DNA of 64,000 nucleotides from Oasisia sp. SBJ-2009. Its lineage: Eukaryota; Annelida; Polychaeta; Sabellida; Siboglinidae. The stretch is from positions 1,396,201 through 1,460,200 of the forward strand of contig OZ024856.1 of assembly GCA_964017155.1 (NCBI GenBank), read 5' to 3'. A program made the translations under genes and the position numbers. Within the stretch, counting starts at the first letter, position 1, and every line of letters begins with the position of its first letter. This document shows positions 48,701 to 59,335 of this stretch, piece by piece. The notes beneath the pieces are model-generated. The model did not search any database and was not told the DNA's origin. It saw only the letters and a list, made by a program, of their open reading frames with translations.

Positions 48701-49145
48701 CGCGGCGTGTGCGCCACGCATGCGATGTAGCTTCTAGCGCAAATTGCGCGAACCAATGACCACCCTATGATGCTTACGTCTGACCTGAGCCGGACGCAAT
48801 GTGTTGACGAGGTCGCCACCTGCTGGTGACAGTTAGTATTATCTTGCGTCGTACATATGTCGCGACGTGTTTCCGTGCACAGTCACAAGTTTGTATGTAA
48901 TGTGCTTAGAGAGATACGAAGACATGGGGATGGAGAAATATTTATATTTTCGATAATTAATGTTTGGTAATGGCAGAATTGTGGAGCGAATGTTCGCCTG
49001 CGCTGTGGTGTTGTGGTGGCTCACCGTTGTTGACACCCCAAAGTTTCCCAACCAAAGCAGTTGTTTTATGTATTACTATTACATGTGTAACACGCAGGCA
49101 CAATAAGCCATCTTAGCAGCTGAGGAACCAGAGCATGCTGCTACT

Positions 49146-49194
49146 GTAGCTGTAGCTGTAGCTGTAGCTGTAGCTGTAGCTGTAGCCGTAGCTG
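49146..49194. repeat. (AGCTGT)n microsatellite
   Basis: About eight hexamers with one variant (agccgt), in the putative 3' UTR. Confidence 0.95.
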
Positions 49195-50360
49195 TGTTCT
49201 AACACTGCAGAAGTGGTGTGTGTTATCTGTTGAGAGCAATGCAGACTTGTTTTGCCTGCATTGACATATTGATGGTTTTAATTTTCCGAATCTTTGTGCA
49301 TGTTCCTCGTACACGTGCGTGCGCCGTGCACTTACTTTGTGCATGGTTATCTGAGCTGCCCACATCAAACATTTTAACTTCTGTCCAGGAAGGGAAATCG
49401 ATGTATTTTTGCAGTGGGTGCATCCTCTGTGTTGTACCATTGTTGATAATGATTATTTCTCAGAACTGTGACCTCTAGCCTGTTGTTGTCATCGGAAATC
49501 ATATGTGAAAGTTGATTTGAAATATACCGCAAAGTGCTTATTGTAAAAATGATATATGTTATGTTATGTCTGTGCTGCTGAGGACACTGTATAATCTGAC
49601 CACACGGCAGTGAATTTCTGTTCGGTTTTCACCTACTACGATCTGAGCATTGAGTAGTTCCTTGTCGCAGGTGAGGATGTGGTTATAGGCAGTTACGGTA
49701 GTTGCAAGTGTACAAACGATCCTGAAGTAGTGGGCTGCTTTGCGCTAGAATATGTTGCTGTTTGATTATCCTATTACTGCAGTCAGCGCCTGCTGCTGTG
49801 CTGGTTACGTAGAGTAATGTAGGCATTGACGGTCGTCACTGAGTGTATTTGTGTACCCTATATTCAGTACCTATAGAATGTCGGCGAGCACAAATTATCG
49901 TGGAAACATAAGTGAAACAAGACCAGTGGAGCTGGGACGACTGCTGCATGCGTCAGACCAAAGCAGCACGCACCAGCGCACCACGAATTCGGACAGGTTT
50001 TTGCAGGATAGCCATTTATAATCTTTTGTGGTCCCGTTGGGCCCTGTAGGGGGTAGTTACAAGGTCAGAGGACTGCAGCGCGAGGTCAAAGGTCAGCTGC
50101 CACCTCGGTAGTCGGTAGGTCGCTGCTGTCGGTTCGGTCGCTCTCAGCACACTGTACAGTCGTGTGAATTTCTATTTTATTATATATTACCATTTGACAG
50201 TGTAATCTGACTGTGGCTGCAGGCGCCGCCTGGTGGGAGACGAGTCAGTCGTGTTGTTGGTTCACCCGTCTTCGGTGAAGAGATTGGGGGTGTGGGTAGC
50301 AGGGTGTTCATGTATGTACACGTCTTTACTTATGTTAGCGGAATGTCTCTACGCTCATGG

Positions 50361-50460
50361 CACTAGCAGGGCTGTGCGTCGGTGACACTAGCAGGGCTGT
50401 GCGTCGGTGACACTAGCAGGGCTGTGCGTCGGTGACACTAGCAGGGCTGTGCGTCGGTGT
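50361..50460. repeat. 25-bp tandem repeat, 4 identical copies
   Basis: CACTAGCAGGGCTGTGCGTC plus ggtga, repeated exactly four times (last base changed). Confidence 0.97.
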
Positions 50461-50889
50461 GTCGATGGCAGAAGTGTCAGATTGGTGACACGCTCACATC
50501 AGCTTCATACTCCAGCAGGAGTTTCGTAACAAGTTTCGTGGTTGAGCGAGTTCACTGTGACATTCTCTGCCACGCCACAGCCCTCCTGTCAGACACGGCG
50601 ACTGACACCGACGTTGTCACTGCAGTCTGCCGACAGGTTGGTGGAATGCTACTGTGTCGTTGTGTCATTGTGAAAGTAGATTGTGTCATCATGTCACTGT
50701 GACAGTTGTCACCACAATGTGATGTTGGTTTGTGACAGTCAGGAGTTTAGTTGCAGTGCATTGTGGTTGATGTCACATTGAGGACCTTTGTGACACAGCT
50801 AGTGTGTGATGTGACGCTGAAGACAAACCCGACAGTCACCTGTGTGTGACAGGAGCTCCTTGGTGTGTTGTTGATAGTGTCTCCATCAT

Positions 50890-50987
50890 CTCTACAGGAT
50901 GGACCATTGACAGTCTCTACAGGATGGACCATTGACAGTCTCTACAGGATGGACCATTGACAGTCTCTACAGGATGTCATTGACAGT
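50890..50987. repeat. 25-bp tandem repeat, 4 copies, the last partial
   Basis: TCTCTACAGGATGGACCATT plus gacag. Confidence 0.96.
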
Positions 50988-51497
50988 GCAAGAGGTGGCT
51001 TAAATTAAACCACAGTTTGATTTCGGTTAGTTTTATGACAGAGGTTGAGCTCTTTTAAGAGGGGTTTTAGGAGAATGGAAGAAGAGTGGCCTAGTGAGAG
51101 AGAGGGGGAGAGAGGGGGAGAGAGGGGGAGAGGCAGGAGAATGTTGTAAATAGTGCCGCAGACTTTAAGAGGTTGCAACGTATTATGCTAAAATCTAGAA
51201 TATATATAAACTCTTATTGTGTTGTTGTCGGGCGAGTGTGACGGCAAGTGTAACGGCAGCGGCGTCATGCCGCATTGACATCATCACTGGTGACACTATC
51301 GGTGGTTTTATTTCGTGAAACTAGTGTCACCAGTGATGTATGATGTCACTTTTGTGTCACCAGTGACGTGTCTGACAGACGCCATCAGATCCATGGGCTG
51401 ACACCTCTACCATTATTACGTGGAATTGATCAATTTATCTGGTGAATGTCACTTTGTACTCGATACTGCACCAAATTAGAGAATATATCATCTGTGT

Positions 51498-51503
51498 AAT
51501 AAA
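51498..51503 (+). terminator. Poly(A) signal AATAAA
   Basis: AATAAA is followed 20-50 bases later by a GT-rich stretch (ttgccttgttgtctcg, then gtggctgtgtgtgg), the usual layout of a cleavage and polyadenylation site. It is the first clear one I see after the HIFalpha stop codon. Confidence 0.55.
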
Positions 51504-51532
51504 AACTAGCGCAGAAATCTAGGTTGCCTTGT

Positions 51533-51720
51533 TGTCTCGAGTGGCTGTGTGTGGTCAGTGACAGGTGGACACAGGATGACCCTAGGGTCTGGAGTGGCTG
51601 TGTGTGGACACTGACAGGTGGACACAGGATGACCCTAGGGTCTTGAGTGGCTATGTGTGGAGTTTTTGTGTGGACTGTGGACAGTGACAGGTGGACGCAA
51701 GATGACCCTAGGGTCAGTGT
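51533..51720. repeat. Three diverged tandem copies of about 62 bp
   Basis: Each copy has gagtggctgtgtgtgg, gtgacaggtggacacagg and atgaccctagggtc. The third carries a 24-base insertion. Confidence 0.9.
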
Positions 51721-53089
51721 CTACCTCCATCCATCATCTTCTAAATAGCTCTATTTTTTTTCTCCAAAATAGCTGCTTGCTGTGCCGGTGAAGCTAACTA
51801 CAAATGACTGGTCAGTGAGACAGTTGGAGAAGGCACTGTCAGTGAAGTGACTATTGTAGGTCAAATAATGTTCATGAATTTTCTTCCAGTGGACATAAAA
51901 GTATTGTCATTATGATTGGACGACAGACGGAGGACAATGACCGAATCTGTGACGGAGGTTGGAACAAAAGCACAAGCACAAGCACGCTTGCAGTCGACCC
52001 ACTGAGAGCCACGTCTGAGGGTTACGGGAGGTTTACACCATTAAACACAATTTCAAGCAATGAGGCGGTTGAGAAAGGTTGAGGCGGAACAATGTTGCTT
52101 GCAACATGGTTGAATGCGATGCCGCTTGTGTGTGACACGGTTGTCTGTGACAGTCCTAACTGGTCCCAAACCCACCAGGTGGCGTCTCTCAAACAGCAAC
52201 AAGTGAGCAGAGTGGCTCAGAAACTATTTTGGAACCAGTTTATGCAGTTATATCGTGGATACCCCCAGGGGAAGAAATTGGTTTCATCCCAAATAATACA
52301 TCCAGTCAGTGATTTAATTTTTTGAAGTCAAATTAATTTAATGTAATCGGACACAAATTTGTCATTTAATTTCTGACTATGACAGTTCATTGACAAATTA
52401 TATTGGTGTGGTAGAGGCAGTTATATGACCTACCCATGGGTCAATAACATTTATAAAATACTACTGAAAATGTATACAAAATGTACCTTTTGTTAAACTA
52501 ACTGCATACACTACTTGTATTGTTCACAACAGTCACGTTATGTGCAAAAACGTTCACAAATCTAAAGGAATGAATGAAGTGTGGGTAGTTTTAAGGTTGC
52601 ACTCAATGACCATAGGGCCTTTATCCACAATAGTTTCAGTGTGTAAGATGATGTAAACATTAAGAAATTTTAATATTCTTGTGTGCATATATTTTAACAC
52701 AAATTCAGTATTGCAAATATGTTAAATATGCTGCAGATGCTGATTTGCTGATGTTCAAATACACATCATGTGCATCAAGTTCACGTGTCTTGTAAGATGA
52801 GTGTCCTGTGAACCAAACCCAATTGTCAAAATATACTGCGCATTTGTTGACTCAAGAATTGTACCCCTTGAATTGCCTATTGCCTATTGCCTACACAATT
52901 GGCTCCACCTGCAACACAAAATGTACAATTTTGTATTAGTTCCCTATATTAAATAGTGTATGGAGTAAATATTGGCAAATGAACACGTGACATTGTAAGA
53001 AACGGTAACAGTCTATGTTGCATTATGATGCAGAGGTAATGTAACAATTGCCAGCTGATTCTAGCCGAAATGAAGTCGGGCCGGTTATA
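51721..53089. other. No gene recognised
   Basis: A 77-codon ORF at 52092-52325 (MLLATWLNAMPLVCDTVV) has no family resemblance. Otherwise AT-rich DNA. Confidence 0.45.
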
Positions 53090-53775
53090 TATTACCTTTG
53101 ATTACCCAGACTCCGTCAGGTGGCAGCACTGTATGCCCTTCAAATACACCTGGTTGTTTTATGTTCTGCCGACGTTTCCACGAGGGCGACCTGGCCCCAG
53201 AATAGGAGAGACGCTGATTGGGTGTCAGACCAACATTGAACTCATATTCACAAACAATTAAACATAAATAGACATTTGCAGTTGTTTATAAACGAGGAAT
53301 TACGGCAGGACAACCCTCGATTACCCGTGCTCCGTGAGGTGGCACCACTGTTTCGCCCCTCATACGGATAACATTCAAAGCCCAGCTAAGTGACCAGCTG
53401 TCTTCTTGGCGAAGCTACGCGCCCGAGCGACACTCGTTTAAGCGAGACTAGTTAGAAATTTGATTGCGGGGAAATGACTCGATGAGGCATGAGAATTTCA
53501 CGAATGCTATGTAGCACGTGTGTAAATGATGTATGACATTTGATTACCCTAATTTGAAAACCATAGCAAGAATTCAAAGAACCGTTACAATGTTAGCCTA
53601 GTTGAAAAATAATTGTGGAATCTAGTACTATCTCCCCTGGTAATACGTCTTTGGTTGACGCTGCGCGACACTCGGCAACTGGAGGTTATCCAACCCGCCG
53701 CCAGGTGGCACGACTGTCAGTGCATGACGCCGTTGTAGTAGCAGCGAGTATTCAAACTCCGACAGGTGGAGCCAC
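53090..53775 (+). repeat. Cluster of four modules with CTCF-like cores
   Basis: Cores ccgtcaggtggca (53113-53125), ccgtgaggtggca (53332-53344), ccgccaggtggca (53698-53710) and ccgacaggtggag (53759-53771) lie in the same orientation. Flanks are alike (ttgattacccagactccg / tcgattacccgtgctccg; gcactgt / accactgt), so they are copies of one dispersed module. Confidence 0.7.
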
Positions 53776-55430
53776 ATTCGCTCCTGATACATGAGGTTAG
53801 TGTCTTCTTGAGAAGGGATTATCGCCCTTACAAAGTAGGGACATTTGCGCTCCTGAAATGTTTGTTTTATTTGTTTTTTATTTTAGTCGGTTTATTTTAC
53901 GACAATTGTTTTATTGGTGAACACATTAAAACCCACTAGTTTTACTCTCGTTGAGTGCAAACTTGACATGTGACTTAGACTTTGACGACAGTAGAATGAC
54001 ATAATCTATACATATAAAAAAGATGACCTACAGCATGTAAATTAATGTTTTCTGTCGTGATTAGACCTTAGCAGAGCACGGTTATCCACGAGGAATATTA
54101 TCTTTAAGTCAATTAGCTAGGCTAAGACCGACTACACCTTTTCTGAGAGCTAATTCTCGTAAACAAGTAAAATATGTATTCTTGTACACATGGTAACCAC
54201 TCCCAGCCACATGTTGTCGTAGGAATGGCGTCATGTGTTGTCAATGAAACAAGTTGTAGTGTTCAGTGCTGCAAAACACTGACTACTCCATTCATACGTG
54301 GTGAGAGCATGCACATTCGCCAATCGAATGACCACTATTTCCCCCACCGAAATGTAATCAAAATTACGCTGTTCCATGTACTGGATTCATACAAATGACG
54401 CCAGCCTCAAATGACTGACCATTGTCGGACCAATACCCCGGATGTGTCACACCGTGTGATTGGTTGTCTCTCTCGAGGACAGACTTTATGAACAGCTTTA
54501 ATCACATTTCACTTTCGTGACGCAGCCACCTATACTGCTGCCCCTTCGTAACGCAGCCACCTAGGAAATGTTTTGTTTTGCTGAACTGTGAAAACCACGT
54601 TCGGTTTGTGAGACGTGGAGAATGTCCACATTATGGCTACCTAAAGTCATGTAAATGAAGCGATGTGAATTCACATTAATTATTCATTGAAATTCCAACT
54701 ATGTTATCATTGGCATTATTAATCAATATTAATTATTTATTAAGAGCTTCGCTTTATGTGAAATCGCAGCAAACATGTCAACGCAATTGAAGAATGACCT
54801 GTGCAGCTGTTCTCTTGTGTTCTTCAACTCGTCCGTGCTGCATAGCAAATGTTGCGTAGCTGTTGCGTTTAAGCGTAGGGGCCACCTATTGTAATATTAA
54901 TTGGTGACCGCATTATTAATTGACTGCAATAAGTGTTCATCACCTTTGTTCCTTGTTCTCTAATTAAAACATTCCACACAATTGGCTGTTTTTTCGTGAT
55001 ACAACGTTTTAATTATACTGTTTTTATGTGCACATCTATTTCTCAAACGAGTGCTTACACGCGTGCGGTTGTACATGTAAATGGCTACATGCAACGGTTG
55101 TTATGCTTTCACAACAGCGTATGCACGTGTGTGGGGTGGGGGGGGGGATGGGCGTGCGTGCATGCATATGCGTGCGTGTGTACTACGTACGTATGCGACT
55201 GTGAATTGACCGCGTTGTGCAGACTTCCGTTCTTTACGTCTTATGGCCCCACAATGTTTACCTGTACGCCTACACAACAGTCTTGCTTCGTTTCAGTGTT
55301 TTATTTGCTGTCTCATCGAGTCTTTATGGGCGAATAAACACAAACGCGGCAGCTGCATTCGCTCGGCGTTGTGTCGTTTACGCAACGGCAACGGCAACAA
55401 CAATGTCACACGAGTCAGAATAAACATTGT
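53776..55430. other. No gene recognised
   Basis: AT-rich in 53840-54900. Two copies of acgcagccacctat or acgcagccacctag lie at 54520-54565. A G-run occurs at 55136-55148. ORFs at 54933-55337 and around 55243 lack recognisable domains. Confidence 0.45.
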
Positions 55431-55667
55431 TTACGTTTCGTCAGCCTTGTAGACGTGACGGAAGACGAGGATATTGGAGCGACCTTGAGAGACTCGTTCG
55501 TCAATCTCGGCGGCTGTCAGCGGCAGCGAACCTGGCCTGGTCTCGAGCCATTTGTACTGTAGGCTGTATACGTAGTACGGACGTCCTTCGCAGACCGAAG
55601 CTTTGAGCAGCTGCCGCGAGCGGCGGACAGTGATAACTTTTTTAATAAGTTTAACTTGGACAGTCAT
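55431..55667 (-). CDS. Possible small protein or exon, 78 residues, unknown function
   Basis: ATG at 55667 has A at -3, and the ORF runs to TAA at 55431-55433. The protein starts MTVQVKLIKKVITVRRSRQ (strongly basic), has PYYVYSLQYKWLETRPG in the middle and ends FRHVYKADET. Codon third positions are G/C-rich (for example CTG, CTC, GAG, GTC, TAC) in a surrounding that is not, which is unlike random ORFs in this window. There is no signal peptide or membrane segment. I do not recognise a family. It could also be a 3' exon, since the frame stays open upstream to 55784. Confidence 0.35.
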   Translation of the reverse strand: MTVQVKLIKKVITVRRSRQLLKASVCEGRPYYVYSLQYKWLETRPGSLPLTAAEIDERVSQGRSNILVFRHVYKADET

Positions 55668-56709
55668 GATTTTTTTTAATAGAAAAAGAACTGTTGATAT
55701 ATATTGAGTGCAGGCATATTTGCAAGTTTTGTGACAAAATGTGCATTTCAAGAGCTGATGAAAGTGCGGGCGGGACGGTGGCACTCATGCAATCGCAATC
55801 GGAAACACGCGCACTCTGGTATAATCTTCTATCAGTTCGACCAATATTACGATTTCCCCATATCCACCTGTTAACAGAGACACCCGCGTAAGTAAATACG
55901 ACTCAGCAAATTCGTAAGTTCATGGTAGGCCCTATCCCAGAGTTTACTATCAACTTACGCAACTAGTTGAAGTTCGGATAACGAAGTCGTATTTACGGCA
56001 TACACGAGGCGACTGAAATGCAGCATTTGATGTCTCGTGTCCAATAATTGGGTCCGACTGAAGCGACATCGCGGGTAGGGATGACGAGAATTTGGCGTGC
56101 CGGCGGCCGAGCCCCGATACTACGGCATTCCCGGACACGGACACATCGATTTTTCCTCGTAATCCTCACAAGCACGATTACACGGGCCGCTGTGGCCGTG
56201 GCTCGGAACATGAATGAATAGTCCCTTGAAACTAGTGAGATACTGTGTTCTGTTGGAGTAGTATTTGTACGTGACGTTTGACGTACGCTGTTGGTCGACA
56301 ATTGTTGTGTTTATCGACACGCACTGTCACCTCGTATGTCTTCTGTCTGTGTGTAGTGTCATGACCGTCATCCTAGTTTCACAACAATCTGATTATTTTA
56401 TCTTACTCGTCAACATGATTACCTTGTAATATATATTGTCCGTTTACCCAACAGTATATGGTTTAAATGATAGACGATAAATAACAACATCATATGTCGC
56501 GTATACGCGCCATGAATAACATAGACCTAGGCCCCTATATATAATGTTAAGTAAAACAAGCCGCCATATTGCTGTGGCTGTTTGGTGTCTGAAGCTACGT
56601 TTACACCTAGTCGGGGTTACTTCTAATTGTCTACATCCCTACTTCCATTGAAACAACACATCACGACAGGTCACAGAGATTACAGTATACAGCATACTAT
56701 CTCAATGAC
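55668..56709. other. No gene recognised
   Basis: CpG-containing sequence with overlapping ORFs on the minus strand at 55950-56320, none recognisable. Confidence 0.4.
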
Positions 56710-57000
56710 GCGTACTTCTTAACATAATCGTTTGATTATTATATAATTTTCTATGAGAACGTCAGCGTCGATTTGATCGTATTGTTGCAGCATTAACCTC
56801 CAACTGTCTTCAGTCTATAGTCACGTGTAATTAGACCACCCAGGACGGAGATCATCAGTTATTTATAAATATGAATCCTCTCTATAATATTATTATCATG
56901 TTCGTACCAAGGCCGATTCGCTTGCTAAGAATAAGTGTGTTTCTGCTAATGGCGTCAGCCTTCTATAAATAGTTCATCGACCTTCAGTTCGCGTCGCTCG
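56710..57000 (+). repeat. Dispersed repeat family C, copy 1
   Basis: tgattattatataatttt, gcgtcgatttgatcgtatt, cagttatttataaatatgaa and ttctataaatagttcatcg correspond in order to 59105, 59143, 59238 and 59308. Confidence 0.7.
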
Positions 57001-57945
57001 TTGACGCTCTCAGTGAGGACTGGCGGAGATATTATTCATCGACGATTTCAATAAATGGGATCGCGATATTGCTTCTACTCATAGACAGGCGAGGCGGACT
57101 GATGCGGTATTACACGCTTCACGTCTCATCTGTTAATGACAGGTTTTACAACTGGAATCGTAGGAGAAATATGTTCTAAATATTAGCATAGTCGCTACGA
57201 GGAAAACTGACGCATGCGCTGCAGGCTTGCAAGGACGAGCATTGTTTGTACTTGCAGTACAAAAGATTAATATTATGTTCAATGCTCGGCAAAATCACAT
57301 TCACGATAATGTAATTTTGTGATAAACAAAAGAGCACCACTGAAATATATATATGATACGCCAAAGACGTTTATCCGAAGTTGTGTTAATGTGCACGACC
57401 ATTAATTTTATTCAGACTTGACAGGAAAATAACGAGTAAATTACACCTAGCTAGCTTCAGTGATTGTAATGAATAGTGTATTCGAATTATTAATTATTTG
57501 TATTATATCGAAATGCATCAAAATTATAGGTTAGCTTAGTGTTCACCCGAGTGACTTGACGCGGTGCTCGAGGACTATGGGTCTATGCTAGATCATGTCT
57601 CATTTCACTTCGACCGTCAGTTGCGTGGTTTGTTATCGTCTTGTTTACGCCAAGCTATGACGTCACGTGCCACCAGACCGCGCCGCAATAATCCACTGTA
57701 AATTACGTCGCCAGCGAGCAAGCAAAAAATACTGACCTTGAATTACTGCGCAAAATACATGCGGAGTAAACACCACGCGCGGAGTAAACACCACGCGCGG
57801 AGTAAACACGCGCTGTGACTGGGCTGGTGTGAGTTGGTCTGTCGGGCCGTGACGTGACTCGACCGGAGATGTTTGGCTCAAGAGCTTGTGATTGTGTTCA
57901 GTAGATGAAATTTACAAAGTTCTTTATATTTAAGTATTGCCTAAC
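57001..57945. other. No gene recognised; small 18-bp repeat
   Basis: 57756-57808 holds three copies of gcggagtaaacaccacgc. No coding sequence is supported in the rest. Confidence 0.5.
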
Positions 57946-57950
57946 AATAG

Positions 57951-57974
57951 TATTATGATGTATATGTATAATAT

Positions 57975-58060
<86 letters not shown>

Positions 58061-58083
58061 CATTGTACATATACATCATATTA
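57951..58083. repeat. (AT)n tract between inverted arms
   Basis: Arms 57951-57975 (tattatgatgtatatgtata...) and 58059-58083 (...tgtacatatacatcatatta) pair over 25 bases with three mismatches, around about 80 bases of AT. Confidence 0.88.
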
Positions 58084-58345
58084 GACATAATATTATACAT
58101 GACAAGCGGAGAGAAATGATCATAAAATAGAGAGATACATGAGGCGAGGAAGACGGCGATTGCGAGGGGGGGACTGCGTGTTTTGACCCGGAAAGAGTGA
58201 GAGAAGAATGGAGAACAAGGGCAGAAGATAGAAGGACCTGGAGACTGTTGATAGAGAACACAGTGAGAGGAAAGTGATAAAAGAGAAGAGAGAAAAAAAC
58301 GACGCTGGAAGGGGTTGTCACCCTCACCTCTGACGACACGGATGC

Positions 58346-58349
<4 letters not shown>

Positions 58350-58411
<62 letters not shown>
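58350..58411. repeat. (AT)n microsatellite
   Basis: About 60 bases of AT without inverted flanks. The G/A-rich stretch 58110-58315 before it has no recognised feature. Confidence 0.9.
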
Positions 58412-58415
<4 letters not shown>

Positions 58416-58780
58416 TTCTCGACTGTTCTCTCCAAGCAGTAATACGCCTAATGTCTCGTATGAGCGACGCTGTGCTGACTGCGGTGTTGGAACAATTAGC
58501 TAAAGTAACGAAATTTAGAACTGTATGGTTATTTTCATTATTATTTTTTTAAACAGGTTAGATTCATTAAAGCTAGAAAAATATATGAAATAAATCGGTA
58601 TAATTGAAAGTCGATTTTTTTCGAAATACATATCTACATACATACTAAATTACAAGATTTCCAAGAAGTCTAACATCAGTAGACATTACCTGTGTATTTC
58701 GTAGGCCAGCAATAAATCATACATTTTCATACCATAAATATAATATATGCTAAACTAAAGAGTAAAACACCTTCACACCA
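58412..58780. other. No gene recognised
   Basis: AT-rich spacer. Confidence 0.4.
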
Positions 58781-59020
58781 CGTTATAACGACCTTAATAA
58801 CACCGCGTTATAACGACCTTAATCACACCGCGTTATAACGACCTTAATCACACCGCGTTATAACGACCTTAATAAGACCGCGTTATAACGACCTTAATCA
58901 CACCGCGTTATAACGACCTTAACCACAACGCGTTATAACGACCTTATTCACACCGCGTTATAATGACCTTCATTATACGGCGTTATAATGACTTTCATCA
59001 TACCGCGTTATAACGACCAT
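58781..59020. repeat. 25-bp array with palindrome CGTTATAACG, 10 copies
   Basis: CGTTATAACG (perfect 10-bp palindrome) starts at 58781 and recurs every 25 bases to 59006. Two of the later units read CGTTATAATG. The rest of the unit is accttaatcacaccg. Confidence 0.97.
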
Positions 59021-59084
59021 AATTACTCAGAATAGAGCAGCAACTAATCCCGTTTATAGGCGAACCATTAAATTACAATATCAA

Positions 59085-59335
59085 TTGAGTCTTCTTAAAA
59101 TATCGTCTGATTATTATATAATTTCAATCAAAATACCGGCGTCGGCTTTGATCTTATTAGTGCCTACAGGTGCGATATGGTCCATGCAGATCCTTGTGTG
59201 CAATCGTATGTCATCAGATCATTCTGAATGGACCTCCGCAGTTATTTATAAAATAAATCCCACTATTATATTCTTATCAATGCTTTCCTCGTTTATTAGG
59301 TTAGTGCTCTATAAATACACCAACCAACGCGGGGT
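59085..59335 (+). repeat. Dispersed repeat family C, copy 2
   Basis: Matches 56710-57000 in several blocks. The 129-codon ORF at 59085-59474 starts inside this repeat and is therefore doubtful. Confidence 0.65.

Larger units (their letters stand above)
48701..51525 (+). other. Putative 3' untranslated region of the HIFalpha gene
   Basis: About 2.8 kb from the stop codon to a poly(A) signal, with no convincing ORF. It contains an (AGCTGT)n tract at 49146-49194, four 25-bp repeats at 50361-50460, four 25-bp repeats at 50890-50987 and a purine tract (GAGAGGGG)n at 51095-51132. A CTCF-like core lies on the minus strand at 48814-48826. The boundaries are inferred from stop and signal only; if the last exon is spliced further, part of this would be intron. 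Confidence 0.55.

Noticed and set aside
48780..48835. CTAD remnant (reading CVDEVATCW, compare YDCEVNAP)
   Set aside because: The similarity is over a few residues, no LLQG.ELLRAL follows, and the stretch is beyond the stop codon.
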